Notes under the pieces: model-generated
Database searches by the model: none
What the model was told of the DNA's origin: nothing
What the model saw: only the letters and a program-made list of their open reading frames with translations
Translations under genes and position numbers: made by a program
Shown: positions 26,688-34,303 of the stretch, one piece after another
Numbering within the stretch: position 1 is the first letter of the stretch
Layout: every line of letters begins with the position of its first letter
Assembly: GCF_947331435.1 (NCBI RefSeq)
Contig: NZ_CAMZOF010000020.1
Coordinates: forward strand, 1-39,501
Direction of reading: 5' to 3'
DNA from: Pelagibius sp. Alg239-R121
GTDB lineage: Bacteria > Pseudomonadota > Alphaproteobacteria > Kiloniellales > Kiloniellaceae
Length of the DNA: 39,501 nucleotides

Positions 26688-27075
26688 CTATTTAGCACTG
26701 AGCCGGACTCGACTCCACAAAGACACGAAAAGCGTCATCTCGGGACTGATCAAGCAATCCCAAAGACTGCCAAAGGAGCTCTACAAGTCCCTGACTTGGG
26801 ATCGCGGCAAAGAGCTGGCAGATCATCCGCGCCTGACAATGGCAACCGATATCGAAGTCTACTTCTGCGACCCGCATTCGCCATGGCAGCGGGGATCGAA
26901 CGAAAACACCAACCGCCTGCTCCGACAATACTTGCCTCGCGGAACCGACTTGTCCGTGCATTCCCAGGCCAAACTCGGGGCAATCGCCAGACAATTAAAC
27001 GAACGACCACGCAAAACACTGCAATATCAAACGCCGGCAGAGAAGTTCGCTGACTGTGTTGCGGCGATCAGTTGA
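26688..27075 (+). pseudogene. IS30-family transposase, C-terminal fragment
   Basis: From the IS6 right end the frame is open to TGA 27073-27075 and encodes ~128 residues of an IS30 DDE domain: YLALSRTRLHKDTKSV, LTWDRGKELADH (second Asp) and HSPWQRGSNENTNRLLRQYLP (Glu). The N-terminal helix-turn-helix and first Asp are missing, removed at the IS6 junction. Confidence 0.85.
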
Positions 27076-27209
27076 ATCCACCCCCGCTTCGCGGTCGTTG
27101 GTCGCTCTTGCAGCGAATGACATGGTGTGTTTGCGGTGGTCGCTCTCCTCGGGCGAACGAGGTCCAGTATTCTGTCCTCACAAACCACAAGCCTTTGAGG
27201 AGAACGACC
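27076..27209 (+). ncRNA. Candidate bridge-RNA region of the IS110 element
   Basis: IS110 recombinases are guided by a structured RNA from the element's non-coding end. This 134-base stretch has hairpins TCGCT-AGCGA (27102-27116) and CCTCG-CGAGG (27147-27162). The downstream end also has a CGTCC-TTCG-GGACG hairpin (28296-28309). Which end encodes the RNA cannot be settled here. Confidence 0.3.
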
Positions 27210-28250
27210 ATGTCGTATTATGTTGGACTTGATGTATCCGTCAAAACCGTATCGATCTGTGTTGTGAATGCCGAAGGTGCAATCATTGCACGTGGCGAGA
27301 CAAGCTCGGATCCAGACCAGATTGCATCCTTCCTCAACAAACACGCGCCCGATCCGGAGCGCGTTATACATGAGAGCGGCATTCTAGCGATATGGCTGAC
27401 CCGCGAGTTAGAGAAGCGCGGCTTGCCGATCATCTGCATTGATGCCCGTCTGGCGCACAAAGCTTTATCGGGCCGGATCAATAAATCAGATCCCGGGGAT
27501 GCTGAAGGTCTGGCTCATCTCGCGCGGACCGGTTGGTTCAGCAAGGTTCACATCAGAAGCGAGGCGTCGGAACGTGTCCGAGTTTTGATTGGAACGCGAG
27601 AGCGCTTGATCAGGATGCGCAAAGATCTGGAAGGACATGTGCGCGGTGTCCTGAAGGTCTTCGGGATCTGCATGGGCGCTGTGCGCCGTACGAAACTGCG
27701 GCAGGGTTTTCGCGATCAGCTTGCCGACGCAGCCGCCACCGATCCGGCGATTGGCGTCATGGTCGAAATGTTTAATCCAATCCACAAAGCGCTTTGTGCT
27801 GCCACAGACGCCATGGACGAGGAACTCAAAGACATCGCGCGAGAAAGTGACCTTGCCCGCCGCCTCATGACAGCCCCCGGCGTTGGTCCAGTCGTCGCAC
27901 TGTCCTTTATCGCAACGCTTGATGACGCCGCCCGCTTCAAGAGATCGAAAGATGTGGGCGCGTTTCTGGGTCTAACGCCCAGGCGGCACCAGTCCGGTGA
28001 AATGGACTGGTCAGGGTGTATCTCGAAATGTGGCGACCGCGATCTGCGAAGATTGCTCTATTCCGCAGCAACGACGCTGATCACCCAGGTCAGAAAACCT
28101 TCGCCCTTGCTGACATGGGCCAAACGCCTGCAGGATCGCAAAGGCTTCAAGAAAGCCGCCGTCGCAACATCGCGCAAACTCGCGGTTATCCTGCACTGTA
28201 TCTGGCGTGACGGAACCGTCTTTGAAACCAGAACGGAGGCGGAAGCATAA
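27210..28250 (+). CDS. IS110-family transposase (DEDD RuvC-like + Tnp_20)
   Basis: A 346-aa protein. The N-terminal RuvC-like DEDD domain shows VGLDVSVKTVSICVV (first Asp), ERVIHESG (Glu) and KSDPGDAEGLAHLARTGWF (Asp pair). The C-terminal Tnp_20 domain has TAPGVGPVVALSFIATLDDAARFKRSKDVGAFLGLTPR and the conserved Ser region SGCISKCGDRDLRRLLYSAA. The ATG at 27210 follows GAGGAGAACGACC, a strong ribosome-binding site. It catalyses RNA-guided, strand-exchange-type transposition. Confidence 0.95.
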   Translation: MSYYVGLDVSVKTVSICVVNAEGAIIARGETSSDPDQIASFLNKHAPDPERVIHESGILAIWLTRELEKRGLPIICIDARLAHKALSGRINKSDPGDAEGLAHLARTGWFSKVHIRSEASERVRVLIGTRERLIRMRKDLEGHVRGVLKVFGICMGAVRRTKLRQGFRDQLADAAATDPAIGVMVEMFNPIHKALCAATDAMDEELKDIARESDLARRLMTAPGVGPVVALSFIATLDDAARFKRSKDVGAFLGLTPRRHQSGEMDWSGCISKCGDRDLRRLLYSAATTLITQVRKPSPLLTWAKRLQDRKGFKKAAVATSRKLAVILHCIWRDGTVFETRTEAEA

Positions 28251-28330
28251 TTCAATAAACTGAATACCTGCCCGAGAAACCAAGGGCGGGTTCAACGTCC
28301 TTCGGGACGGAGGCGGATCAAGCCAGTCTA

Positions 28331-28669
28331 AAGCGGCCGAAGGGGTATACAGCCCACTTCGCGAATGACATTTTGGCCGATCAGCTCCCGGAGGCCATCA
28401 TGAAGCGGTACGACCGACTTCGTAGAGAACCATGACCCCGAAAGACAACGAACCCCTATACCTTGACACCGCCGCAAACAGAGAACCGCTTTCCGCCCTC
28501 CACGTAGAATGCTGCGCTCCGAACTAAGGACGCAGAAGGCTCCAAAGCTGCCATTTGATAAGAGTATGTTGGGGCGACCTGCGCGATGTTCGATCGTATG
28601 CGACTGCTTCACGTCTTCTTGGGAAAGCGGTCAAGGCGCGGTTTTGTACATATGCAGTGTGTGCATTTC
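28331..28669. other. Non-coding stretch between IS110 and parDE
   Basis: About 340 bases with no recognisable gene. It may be remnant sequence between mobile elements; no repeat was identified. Confidence 0.4.
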
Positions 28670-28698
28670 TTGACAATGTAGCAAAAATTGCTACATTG
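28670..28698 (+). promoter_or_regulatory. parDE promoter with overlapping palindromic operator
   Basis: TTGACA (28670-28675) and TACATT (28692-28697) are spaced 16 bases apart. A perfect inverted repeat CAATGTAGCAA / TTGCTACATTG (28674-28684, 28688-28698; 3-base spacer) covers the spacer and -10. A repressor bound here, expected to be the ParD-type antitoxin alone or with toxin, would block transcription. Confidence 0.75.
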
Positions 28699-28725
28699 CG
28701 TAAGATATTGAATGGAGAATGTCAC

Positions 28726-28986
28726 ATGGCGAGAAATCCAAGCATTTCCCTGACAGAGCACCAGCAGAAAAACATTCAAGAGCTGATCGAATCAGGGCGC
28801 TATCAAAGCGTAAGTGAGATCATGCGCGCAGGCTTGCGGCTTTTGGTCGACCAAGAAAGGCAGCGGACCGCTGTCGTTAAGCAGCTTGAGAAAGCAGCGC
28901 TTGAAGGGCTGAATTCTGCCGCTGTTGATGACTTTGACGTTGATAAATTTTTGGCTGAAAAGCGAAAAAAATGGAGCGGTGTGTAG
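28726..28986 (+). CDS. parD: ParD-type antitoxin
   Basis: An 86-aa protein. The N-terminus is a ribbon-helix-helix (NPSISLTEHQQKNIQELIESGRYQSVSEIMRAGLRLL, residues 4-41) that binds the operator upstream; the acidic C-terminal tail neutralises the toxin. The ATG at 28726 follows GGAG. Its stop codon abuts the GTG start of the toxin gene, so the pair is translationally linked. Confidence 0.92.
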   Translation: MARNPSISLTEHQQKNIQELIESGRYQSVSEIMRAGLRLLVDQERQRTAVVKQLEKAALEGLNSAAVDDFDVDKFLAEKRKKWSGV

Positions 28987-29292
28987 GTGGGTAAAGTCGT
29001 CTGGAGGCAGGCCGCAATTGATGACCTCGACAAGATTTACGATTACATCGCGCAAGACGCGCCTGCGCGTGCGGCAAGCTTCGCTGACGAACTGACCAAG
29101 AAAGCGAATGATCTCTCCGACTTCTCACAGTTGGGGCAAAACTATCTACCGAACTTGCCAAGTGTTCGGATTTTTCCATACAAAAATTATCTCTTCATCT
29201 TCAAACCGCTTTCGAGCACCAAAGGGATTGAGCTCCTCCGTATTTTCCACGGTGCGCAAGACTATCTCAACGCTTTCACCGACGATCTTTAA
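28987..29292 (+). CDS. parE: ParE-type toxin (RelE/ParE superfamily)
   Basis: A 101-aa toxin beginning with GTG directly after the antitoxin stop. Typical ParE: VWRQAAIDDLDKIYDYIAQDAPARAASFADEL, then LGQNYLPNLPSVRIFPYKNYLFIF and ELLRIFHGAQD. ParE proteins poison DNA gyrase; the gyrase target here is assumed from family. Confidence 0.92.
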   Translation: MGKVVWRQAAIDDLDKIYDYIAQDAPARAASFADELTKKANDLSDFSQLGQNYLPNLPSVRIFPYKNYLFIFKPLSSTKGIELLRIFHGAQDYLNAFTDDL

Positions 29293-29603
29293 GAGCCCGC
29301 GGCGCACATCTTCAAAGGCTCTTCCTCCCGCAGGTGGCTGTCATCGTCCGGTGCCCAGGTTTCCAGATCCGGATACCATGTCTCGACAACCTGCCGATCC
29401 TGGAGCAGCAAGTTGATCGACCGCGAGCCGCAGGCACTGCAGACAATCTTCTCCCGTAGCTCCCGTACGTTCACAAAGGGAGAGAGGGCAGGGCGGTTGA
29501 TCAGATCATTGGGATCGATATGGTTCTTGTGGCGGCAATCTTCGCACCAGGCGCTTAGAATGATATTGGCGTCTGCCATCGCGCCGAGGGTCCAGTAATC
29601 CAC
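29289..29603 (-). CDS. Zinc-ribbon-like protein of the resolvase module, copy 1
   Basis: A 104-aa protein (GTG 29603; ATG 29579 possible) with WCEDCRHKNH and VCSACGSRS, a CxxC...CxxC pattern expected to bind one zinc. It is ~90% identical to the protein at 30783-31097. Its start overlaps the stop of a truncated serine resolvase, as in copy 2. Its 3' end overlaps the parE stop by 4 bases on the opposite strand. Function unknown; the fixed link with resolvase suggests an accessory role. Confidence 0.65.
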   Translation of the reverse strand: MDYWTLGAMADANIILSAWCEDCRHKNHIDPNDLINRPALSPFVNVRELREKIVCSACGSRSINLLLQDRQVVETWYPDLETWAPDDDSHLREEEPLKMCAAGS

Positions 29604-29692
29604 TATGCGGACCTTTCCTTGTATTCGGCTATCCGCCGGGAGATCGTAGACTTGTTCACGCCTAAGACCTCCGCGACCTCTTCGTAGGTGGG
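29603..29692 (-). pseudogene. Serine resolvase, C-terminal remnant
   Basis: About 30 codons (TYEEVAEVLGVNKSTISRRIAEY to stop), the Hin-type helix-turn-helix that ends the intact resolvase at 31097-31678. Similarity stops abruptly at 29692, where unrelated sequence begins, so this is a breakpoint next to the hydrolase gene. Confidence 0.85.
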
Positions 29693-29722
29693 GTCTGATG
29701 CCGGACAGTGCAGAATCCTAAG

Positions 29723-30580
29723 CTAAGCTTGAAGGAAGTCTTGGACGATTTTTGCATATTCAACAGGCGCTTCAACCATTGGGTAGTGTCCGGTCTTCAT
29801 GACGTAACTTGTAAGATTTGGATACCAATCTTCAAAAAGTTGGCCTGTCGATTCCTTGCGGAGGGTTTCTCCATCATAAGAACCAAAAATCACCAAGAGC
29901 GGTGTTTCGTTGCCAGACACCTCGCCTGAATAGTCGGATTTGGCGAACATCGAGACATAGGCTTTCATCGCCTCGGCGTTCACTGATCGTCGGTTCAGAA
30001 GAAGTTTATTATTAACCCATGCGTCACCATACTGTGCGCTGGTTAGTGCATGCATTGCCGTTCTGAACGCATCATCGTCAAATGGAACAGTCTCAAAGAA
30101 GGCGAATGTATTTTTATCTGGCTGGGCACCGGAAGCGGGTACGGGAACAGCTGCAATTACTCGGTCCAGTCGCTCTGGGATATCGCTCATGATCTTCTGG
30201 ACAACCATTCCTGTCATCGAATGCCCAACAACAGAAAACCGATCCCACGAAAGACTGTTCGCCAGGTTCCTGACATCGGCAGAAATTTCTTCAGCCGTGT
30301 AATTACCGATCATGTTAATGGATGCGCCATATCCTCTCACATCAGCAAAAGCTATCTCCAATTGGCTGCCATCCAGAAATGCTGACGCAAACGCATAATC
30401 GCCATCCGAACTAACAGACCAATCGTGTAGGAAAATAGCTTTGATATCTCCATCACCGGCTACTTTGTGACCGATAACACCATTTTGGGGCGCAACTGAT
30501 TTAGCCGGATAAAAGTTGTTTCCGCCTAGGCCAGAAATATGCGGCAACGCCAATCGTTCATTGAAAATTTCATCTGTCAT
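29723..30580 (-). CDS. Alpha/beta-hydrolase fold enzyme
   Basis: A 285-aa single-domain alpha/beta hydrolase. The nucleophile elbow is VVGHSMTGM (Ser, ~residue 120), the acid is Asp in FGSYDGE, and the His is in MKTGHYPMVEAP near the C-terminus, so the triad is complete. The oxyanion region is IFLHDWSVSSDGD. No signal peptide, so cytoplasmic. The gene is more AT-rich than its neighbours and lies between two copies of a resolvase module, which suggests horizontal arrival. Esterase, dehalogenase or haloperoxidase-like activity cannot be told apart. Confidence 0.85.
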   Translation of the reverse strand: MTDEIFNERLALPHISGLGGNNFYPAKSVAPQNGVIGHKVAGDGDIKAIFLHDWSVSSDGDYAFASAFLDGSQLEIAFADVRGYGASINMIGNYTAEEISADVRNLANSLSWDRFSVVGHSMTGMVVQKIMSDIPERLDRVIAAVPVPASGAQPDKNTFAFFETVPFDDDAFRTAMHALTSAQYGDAWVNNKLLLNRRSVNAEAMKAYVSMFAKSDYSGEVSGNETPLLVIFGSYDGETLRKESTGQLFEDWYPNLTSYVMKTGHYPMVEAPVEYAKIVQDFLQA

Positions 30581-30770
30581 CGGATTTGTTCTCTATCCCT
30601 TTTACTGATTGCGGTCGTTGTCCTTGTTGACGGCGGAGTTTCTTACCGCGAGCTCGGGCGGCGGCCAGGCCCGGTTTTACGTGTTCACTGATCAGGTCGC
30701 GTTCGAATTGAGCGATACCGGCCAGCATTGTCGGCATCATGTGGCCATGGAGATCGGAAACACTAACCTT
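30570..30770 (-). pseudogene. Second, different serine resolvase remnant
   Basis: On the minus strand this encodes SDLHGHMMPTMLAGIAQFERDLISEH and then AAARARGKKLRRQ, the end of the catalytic domain and long helix of a serine recombinase. It is not the same gene as the intact resolvase nearby (QFERDLISEH against LERNLIRERT). It lacks the catalytic Ser region and has no intact end; its last codons overlap the hydrolase start. Confidence 0.75.
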
Positions 30771-30782
30771 AGTAGCATTGGC

Positions 30783-31097
30783 TCACGAGCCCGCGGCCCG
30801 CATCTTCAACGGTTCTTCGTCCCGCAGGTGGCTATCGTCGTCCGGCACCCAACTTTCCGGATCCGGATACCACGACTCAACGACATGCCGATCCTGAAGC
30901 AGCAAGTTGATCGATCGCGAGCCGCAGGCACTACAGACGATCTTCTCACGCAGCTCACGGATATTCACGAAGGGCGAGAGGGCAGGGCGGTTGATCAGAT
31001 CATTGGGATCTATGTGGTTCTTGTGGCGGCAATCTTCGCACCAGGCGCTTAGAATGATATTGGCGTCTGCCATCGCGCCGAGGGTCCAGTAATCCAC
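30783..31097 (-). CDS. Zinc-ribbon-like protein of the resolvase module, copy 2
   Basis: A 104-aa protein with WCEDCRHKNH and VCSACGSRS. Start GTG 31097 overlaps the TAG of the upstream resolvase by one base, implying coupled translation; ATG 31073 is an alternative. Differences from copy 1 are scattered substitutions, mostly in the last 40 residues, so the copies are old. Confidence 0.7.
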   Translation of the reverse strand: MDYWTLGAMADANIILSAWCEDCRHKNHIDPNDLINRPALSPFVNIRELREKIVCSACGSRSINLLLQDRHVVESWYPDPESWVPDDDSHLRDEEPLKMRAAGS

Positions 31098-31678
31098 TAT
31101 GCGGACCTTTCCTTGTATTCAGCTATCCGCCGGGAGATCGTTGACTTGTTCACGCCTAAGACCTCTGCAACCTCTTCGTAGGTCGGTAAGCTGCCGTCCT
31201 TGTGGGGCGTCTCCAGCAGCTTTACAGCCATCTCGATTTGTTTATCTCCGAGTTTTCGCTTGCGGCCGAATTTGGTGCCCTTAGCCTTGGCCGCTTCCAG
31301 TCCTCGCAGGGTCCGCTCGCGAATGAGATTCCGTTCCAGCTCCGCGAAGGCGCCGGCGATTGTGAAGATCGCCTTGCCGGTCGCGCTGCTCGGATCGATA
31401 CCGTCCGATAGCGATTGAAAGGCAACCCCGCGCTGTTCCATGTCTTGAATGAAGTCCAGCAACTCGACCGTCCTGCGGCCGAGACGATCCAGCTTCCAGA
31501 CAACGAAGGTGTCGCCTTTGCGCAACTGGGCGAGAGCCTTTTCAAGTTCTGGTCGGATGACCCGGCCAGAAGAGATGTTCTCGCTGTAGACTTTATCGCA
31601 GCCTGCTTCCTGAAGAGCCTTCAGTTGAAGATCCAGATTCTGCTCATGGGTCGATACGCGCGCGTAACCGATCTTCAT
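31097..31678 (-). CDS. Serine recombinase (resolvase/invertase family)
   Basis: A 193-aa Tn3-resolvase/DNA-invertase family protein. Catalytic domain: IGYARVSTHEQNLDLQ with the active Ser (residue ~9), VVWKLDRLGRR and LERNLIRERTLRGLEAAKAKG (helix E). A Hin-like helix-turn-helix ends it (LPTYEEVAEVLGVNKSTISRRI). All expected catalytic residues are present. ATG at 31678. Repeated ATGCAAC sequences upstream may be its own recombination site. Confidence 0.93.
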   Translation of the reverse strand: MKIGYARVSTHEQNLDLQLKALQEAGCDKVYSENISSGRVIRPELEKALAQLRKGDTFVVWKLDRLGRRTVELLDFIQDMEQRGVAFQSLSDGIDPSSATGKAIFTIAGAFAELERNLIRERTLRGLEAAKAKGTKFGRKRKLGDKQIEMAVKLLETPHKDGSLPTYEEVAEVLGVNKSTISRRIAEYKERSA

Positions 31679-31825
31679 GTTGCATAACTCTTTTTTTATT
31701 TTTTACTAATGCAACAATATATGCAACAAACTTTCGCAACAACAGAAATCGCAGCTTTTTCCCAGAAATCGGTTTCTCTGCAAGCCTTGCGAAAACGATC
31801 GATTATGCAACGAAGATATTTCGCA
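31676..31825. promoter_or_regulatory. Candidate resolvase site (res) and promoter region
   Basis: AT-rich stretch with repeated half-site-like words: GTTGCATAA (inverted, at the resolvase start), ATGCAACAA (about 31709 and 31721), TTCGCAACAA (31734) and TATGCAACGA (31804). Such clustered repeats beside a resolvase gene are typical of its binding sites. Confidence 0.4.
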
Positions 31826-31915
31826 CAAGAATCCTATTGCGAGTGCTTGGAACGAAATATACCCTTATAGGTGCAGTTGGCATTTTACGCCGAGATGTTG
31901 ATTGCCGAACATACG

Positions 31916-31955
31916 GAAGCCGGACTGACTCCACATAGGTCCGGCTTCTTTCGTT
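31916..31955 (+). terminator. Rho-independent-type hairpin
   Basis: GAAGCCGGAC (31916-31925) pairs with GTCCGGCTTC (31939-31948), perfect over 10 bases with a 13-base loop, followed by TTTCGTT. The T-tract is interrupted. No plus-strand gene ends nearby, so what it terminates is unclear. Confidence 0.45.
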
Positions 31956-32060
31956 ATGGCTTCAGAGAGAAGGGCGGAGAGCTACCATCCGCTGAATGAG
32001 ACATGAATTAGCGCTTTGCGGACATTGACGAAGCTTCTGGCAGAGCGATAGTTGGACGAC

Positions 32061-32606
32061 ATGCAGCGTACAGGCGGACGAGCGGTGTTGGGTCTTCGAA
32101 AAGGCACGGTTGAACTGATGTCGCATCAGCCCGAATGGCGGTTCGCTTTCGTGGCAGAGCGCAATCGACTTTCCGACGCCATCGGTTTGGATAAATACCG
32201 TGTTGAGCATATCGGCAGCACGTCGGTGCCCGGACTACCAGCTAAACCGGTCCTGGACATGGCAGTGCTCGTTAGGGAGCGCGAATTGATGCCGGCGCTC
32301 AAGAGTGCTTTGACTTCAAAGGGATACATTGACCGAGGGGATAAGGGACAAAATGGCGGCCATCTCTTTGTCTTTGAGGAATCCGTCGAAGTGCGAACAA
32401 TCCATCTGCACGCGCTCCACTATGGTGATCCGCAATGGCTTGCTTATCTGCGTTTCCGCGACTCTCTGAGATCGGACGGCAGTCTCAGAGATGAATATGC
32501 GCGTCTGAAGGTGTGTTTAGCCAATGCGATGCCTAATGACCGCGCTGCCTACACTGCTGGAAAGAACGATTTTATCCAACGTGTGCTAAAAGCTATCCAA
32601 GAATAG
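32061..32606 (+). CDS. GrpB family protein (nucleotidyltransferase-like)
   Basis: A 181-aa GrpB/DUF-type protein of the nucleotidyltransferase fold. Motifs: GLRKGTVELMSHQPEWRFAFVAERNRL, YRVEHIGSTSVPGLPAKPVLDMAV (GS...D of the fold, ~residues 48-70), GGHLFVFEES and HLHALHYGDPQWLAYLRFRDSLR. Start ATG 32061 keeps the conserved GLRxGT segment; a TTG three codons upstream is possible. Biochemical role is not established for the family. Confidence 0.85.
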   Translation: MQRTGGRAVLGLRKGTVELMSHQPEWRFAFVAERNRLSDAIGLDKYRVEHIGSTSVPGLPAKPVLDMAVLVRERELMPALKSALTSKGYIDRGDKGQNGGHLFVFEESVEVRTIHLHALHYGDPQWLAYLRFRDSLRSDGSLRDEYARLKVCLANAMPNDRAAYTAGKNDFIQRVLKAIQE

Positions 32607-32762
32607 CTCGATGACTGCAACGGGTTCGTTCCGGCCGTTCGTTGCAAAGCTCACCAATGACTGCAGTGCGGACTTTGCTGTCGATAGCTGCTCCCGTGTT
32701 AACGTCCGCAATTGAGTGGTGTCGCCAAAAATCTTGAGCGCATCAATCTGAAGGGATGCACA

Positions 32763-33116
32763 TTGAACATTAATCGAGTCCACAGCCGCGCAAGAGGACG
32801 TTGCGATGCCGTTTCATTCAACGGCCTCGCCTTTGTGGTTGCATACGATCCTGATGCTGCTGATGGGATCAAGTCACAAACGCTGAACAGTCTATTCTTT
32901 CTGGATGCAAAGCTCGCGGAAGTAGGCAGCGGAAAAGAAGCGCTCCTTCAGACAACTGTGTATTTGAGCGATATGACGATGAAGGCCGAGATGGATGAAG
33001 TCTGGTGCGAGTGGATTGGTCCTCGTGACAACTGGCCACAACGAGCCTGTGTCGGTGCTGATCTAGGTGATGACGTAACGCTGATCGAGATCGTGGTTAT
33101 CGCAGCACAGATATAG
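32763..33116 (+). CDS. RidA/YjgF family protein
   Basis: A 117-aa Rid-superfamily protein; RidA members hydrolyse reactive enamine/imine intermediates from PLP enzymes. Visible: SFNGLAFVVAYDP, SQTLNSLFFLDAKLAEVGSGKEALLQTTVYLSDMTMKAEMDEVWCEW and a Cys-containing RACVGADLG where active RidAs have an Arg-based RxxV site. That Arg-Ala segment is kept, but the flanking context departs from canonical RidA, so it may be another Rid subgroup. TTG at 32763 is chosen because AAGGGA lies at ideal distance and family N-termini begin here. Confidence 0.8.
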   Translation: MNINRVHSRARGRCDAVSFNGLAFVVAYDPDAADGIKSQTLNSLFFLDAKLAEVGSGKEALLQTTVYLSDMTMKAEMDEVWCEWIGPRDNWPQRACVGADLGDDVTLIEIVVIAAQI

Positions 33117-33395
33117 ATACAAACCCACAATGCCGACATTCGCCGCTCTGCAAGAGGTCGGTAGGAATCTGCGCGTCGATGGCATTCGTGGCCTTCGCGG
33201 CGTCTGTCACTATGGACACAGAGCGGTCGTTCAATGCGCCCGGTCCGAATGACGGCTAAGCGGGACAAAGCAGCCTTCGTTCGCATTTAATTGAATGGCT
33301 GCTTTCTTTCGCGAGCCGACCATGCGCTCGAGTTGTTGTCGATATCCGTGGCGCCGCTCAAGCTGCGATCTCCTTTCAGGACGGGTTTGATAATG

Positions 33396-33983
33396 TCAGC
33401 TTTCGACGGAGCACCGTTGGTAGTTGTGCACACCGTTTCGCTTATGCAGATAAGTGAACAACCCGGATCGACGAATTGAGAGGGGCACCAAACCGGCAAT
33501 CGGAAACATCCACACGGCCAATATCCCCTCCGGCTTCAAGACGCGGTGTATTTCAGGCAGGAGACGGTTCAACGGCAATGTGGTGAAAGGACGCCGTAGA
33601 GGGATTAAGGGGAGTACACCAAGCAAGAGCACCTTGTCGATGCAAGCGGCGTCCAATCGGGTGCTCAGAGCATCACGCCGAACCACACTGACGTTTTGCA
33701 GACCTGCGGCTATCAGCTTTTCGTTCAGACGTTCGACGTAGGCCGCCAGCGGATCCATCGCGATCAAGCGGCCGTGATCGCCAATCATGCGTGCAGCGGG
33801 CATGGTAAAGAACCCCGTGCCGCTACCCACCTCCAGAACGGTTTGACCCGGCTGGAGGTCAGCCCCGCGAAGTATTCTCTCCGGGTCTTGGAGGAGGTGC
33901 CGCAACCTGCTCTCCATAGCCGATCCGGCTGGTTTGAGGAGCATGTTTACGAACTTTGATTTACCCAGATCTTCCGCGCTCAT
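33396..33983 (-). CDS. Class I SAM-dependent methyltransferase
   Basis: A 195-aa methyltransferase. Motif I is VLEVGSGTGFFTMPAARMI (~residues 49-67), motif II LIAMDP, motif III VVRRDALSTRL, and motif IV/post region VLKPEGILAVWMFP. It resembles UbiE/COQ5-like small methyltransferases; the substrate is unknown. ATG at 33983. Confidence 0.85.
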   Translation of the reverse strand: MSAEDLGKSKFVNMLLKPAGSAMESRLRHLLQDPERILRGADLQPGQTVLEVGSGTGFFTMPAARMIGDHGRLIAMDPLAAYVERLNEKLIAAGLQNVSVVRRDALSTRLDAACIDKVLLLGVLPLIPLRRPFTTLPLNRLLPEIHRVLKPEGILAVWMFPIAGLVPLSIRRSGLFTYLHKRNGVHNYQRCSVES

Positions 33984-34303
33984 TTGTTTGTCCGGAAATC
34001 AATCGAATGGCTGCGCCGGCTCGGCGGTCGCAATTAAAGCTTGATCAGAGGAATGACTGCTTTAGTCCAGACCTCGTCAATCATACCAGCAAATGAATGC
34101 CCGCAAGCTCTGTGTAACGACAGTGCCATCATGTCTGCTCTTGGTACGCTAGCGGCAATTTGAACGGCTTGCAGCATCTGTACATATAGGCTCGAAGCGG
34201 ACGCCGTTGACCGCACGATATCGGGAAAATAAAAGGGCCGCGCAGGTTCGGCTTCTTTCGCTACGGCTTCAGTTGGAAAGTGCCCAACCTGGCACTCATC
34301 GGA
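33984..34303. other. Non-coding stretch
   Basis: About 320 bases. A 60-codon minus-strand frame (34034-34216) has no family resemblance and no ribosome-binding site, and I do not call it. A 25-base sequence at 34248-34272 repeats with three mismatches at 31941-31965. An AGTGCC/GGCACT hairpin (34279-34296) may end the regulator transcript. Confidence 0.45.

Larger units (their letters stand above)
27076..28330 (+). mobile_element. IS110-family insertion sequence (ends approximate)
   Basis: One transposase gene with about 135 bases of upstream and 80 bases of downstream non-coding sequence. IS110 elements lack clear terminal repeats, so the ends are estimates: the left lies after the IS30 stop, the right after the hairpin at 28296-28309. 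The element looks complete and may be active. Confidence 0.7.

Noticed and set aside
28555-28725. A longer ParD reading frame starting upstream at 28555.
   Set aside because: It would run through the promoter and palindromic operator and adds no family sequence. The ATG at 28726 has a ribosome-binding site and the usual ParD N-terminus.
34034-34216. A 60-codon minus-strand frame as a small gene.
   Set aside because: No ribosome-binding site, no recognisable motif, and surrounded by non-coding sequence.
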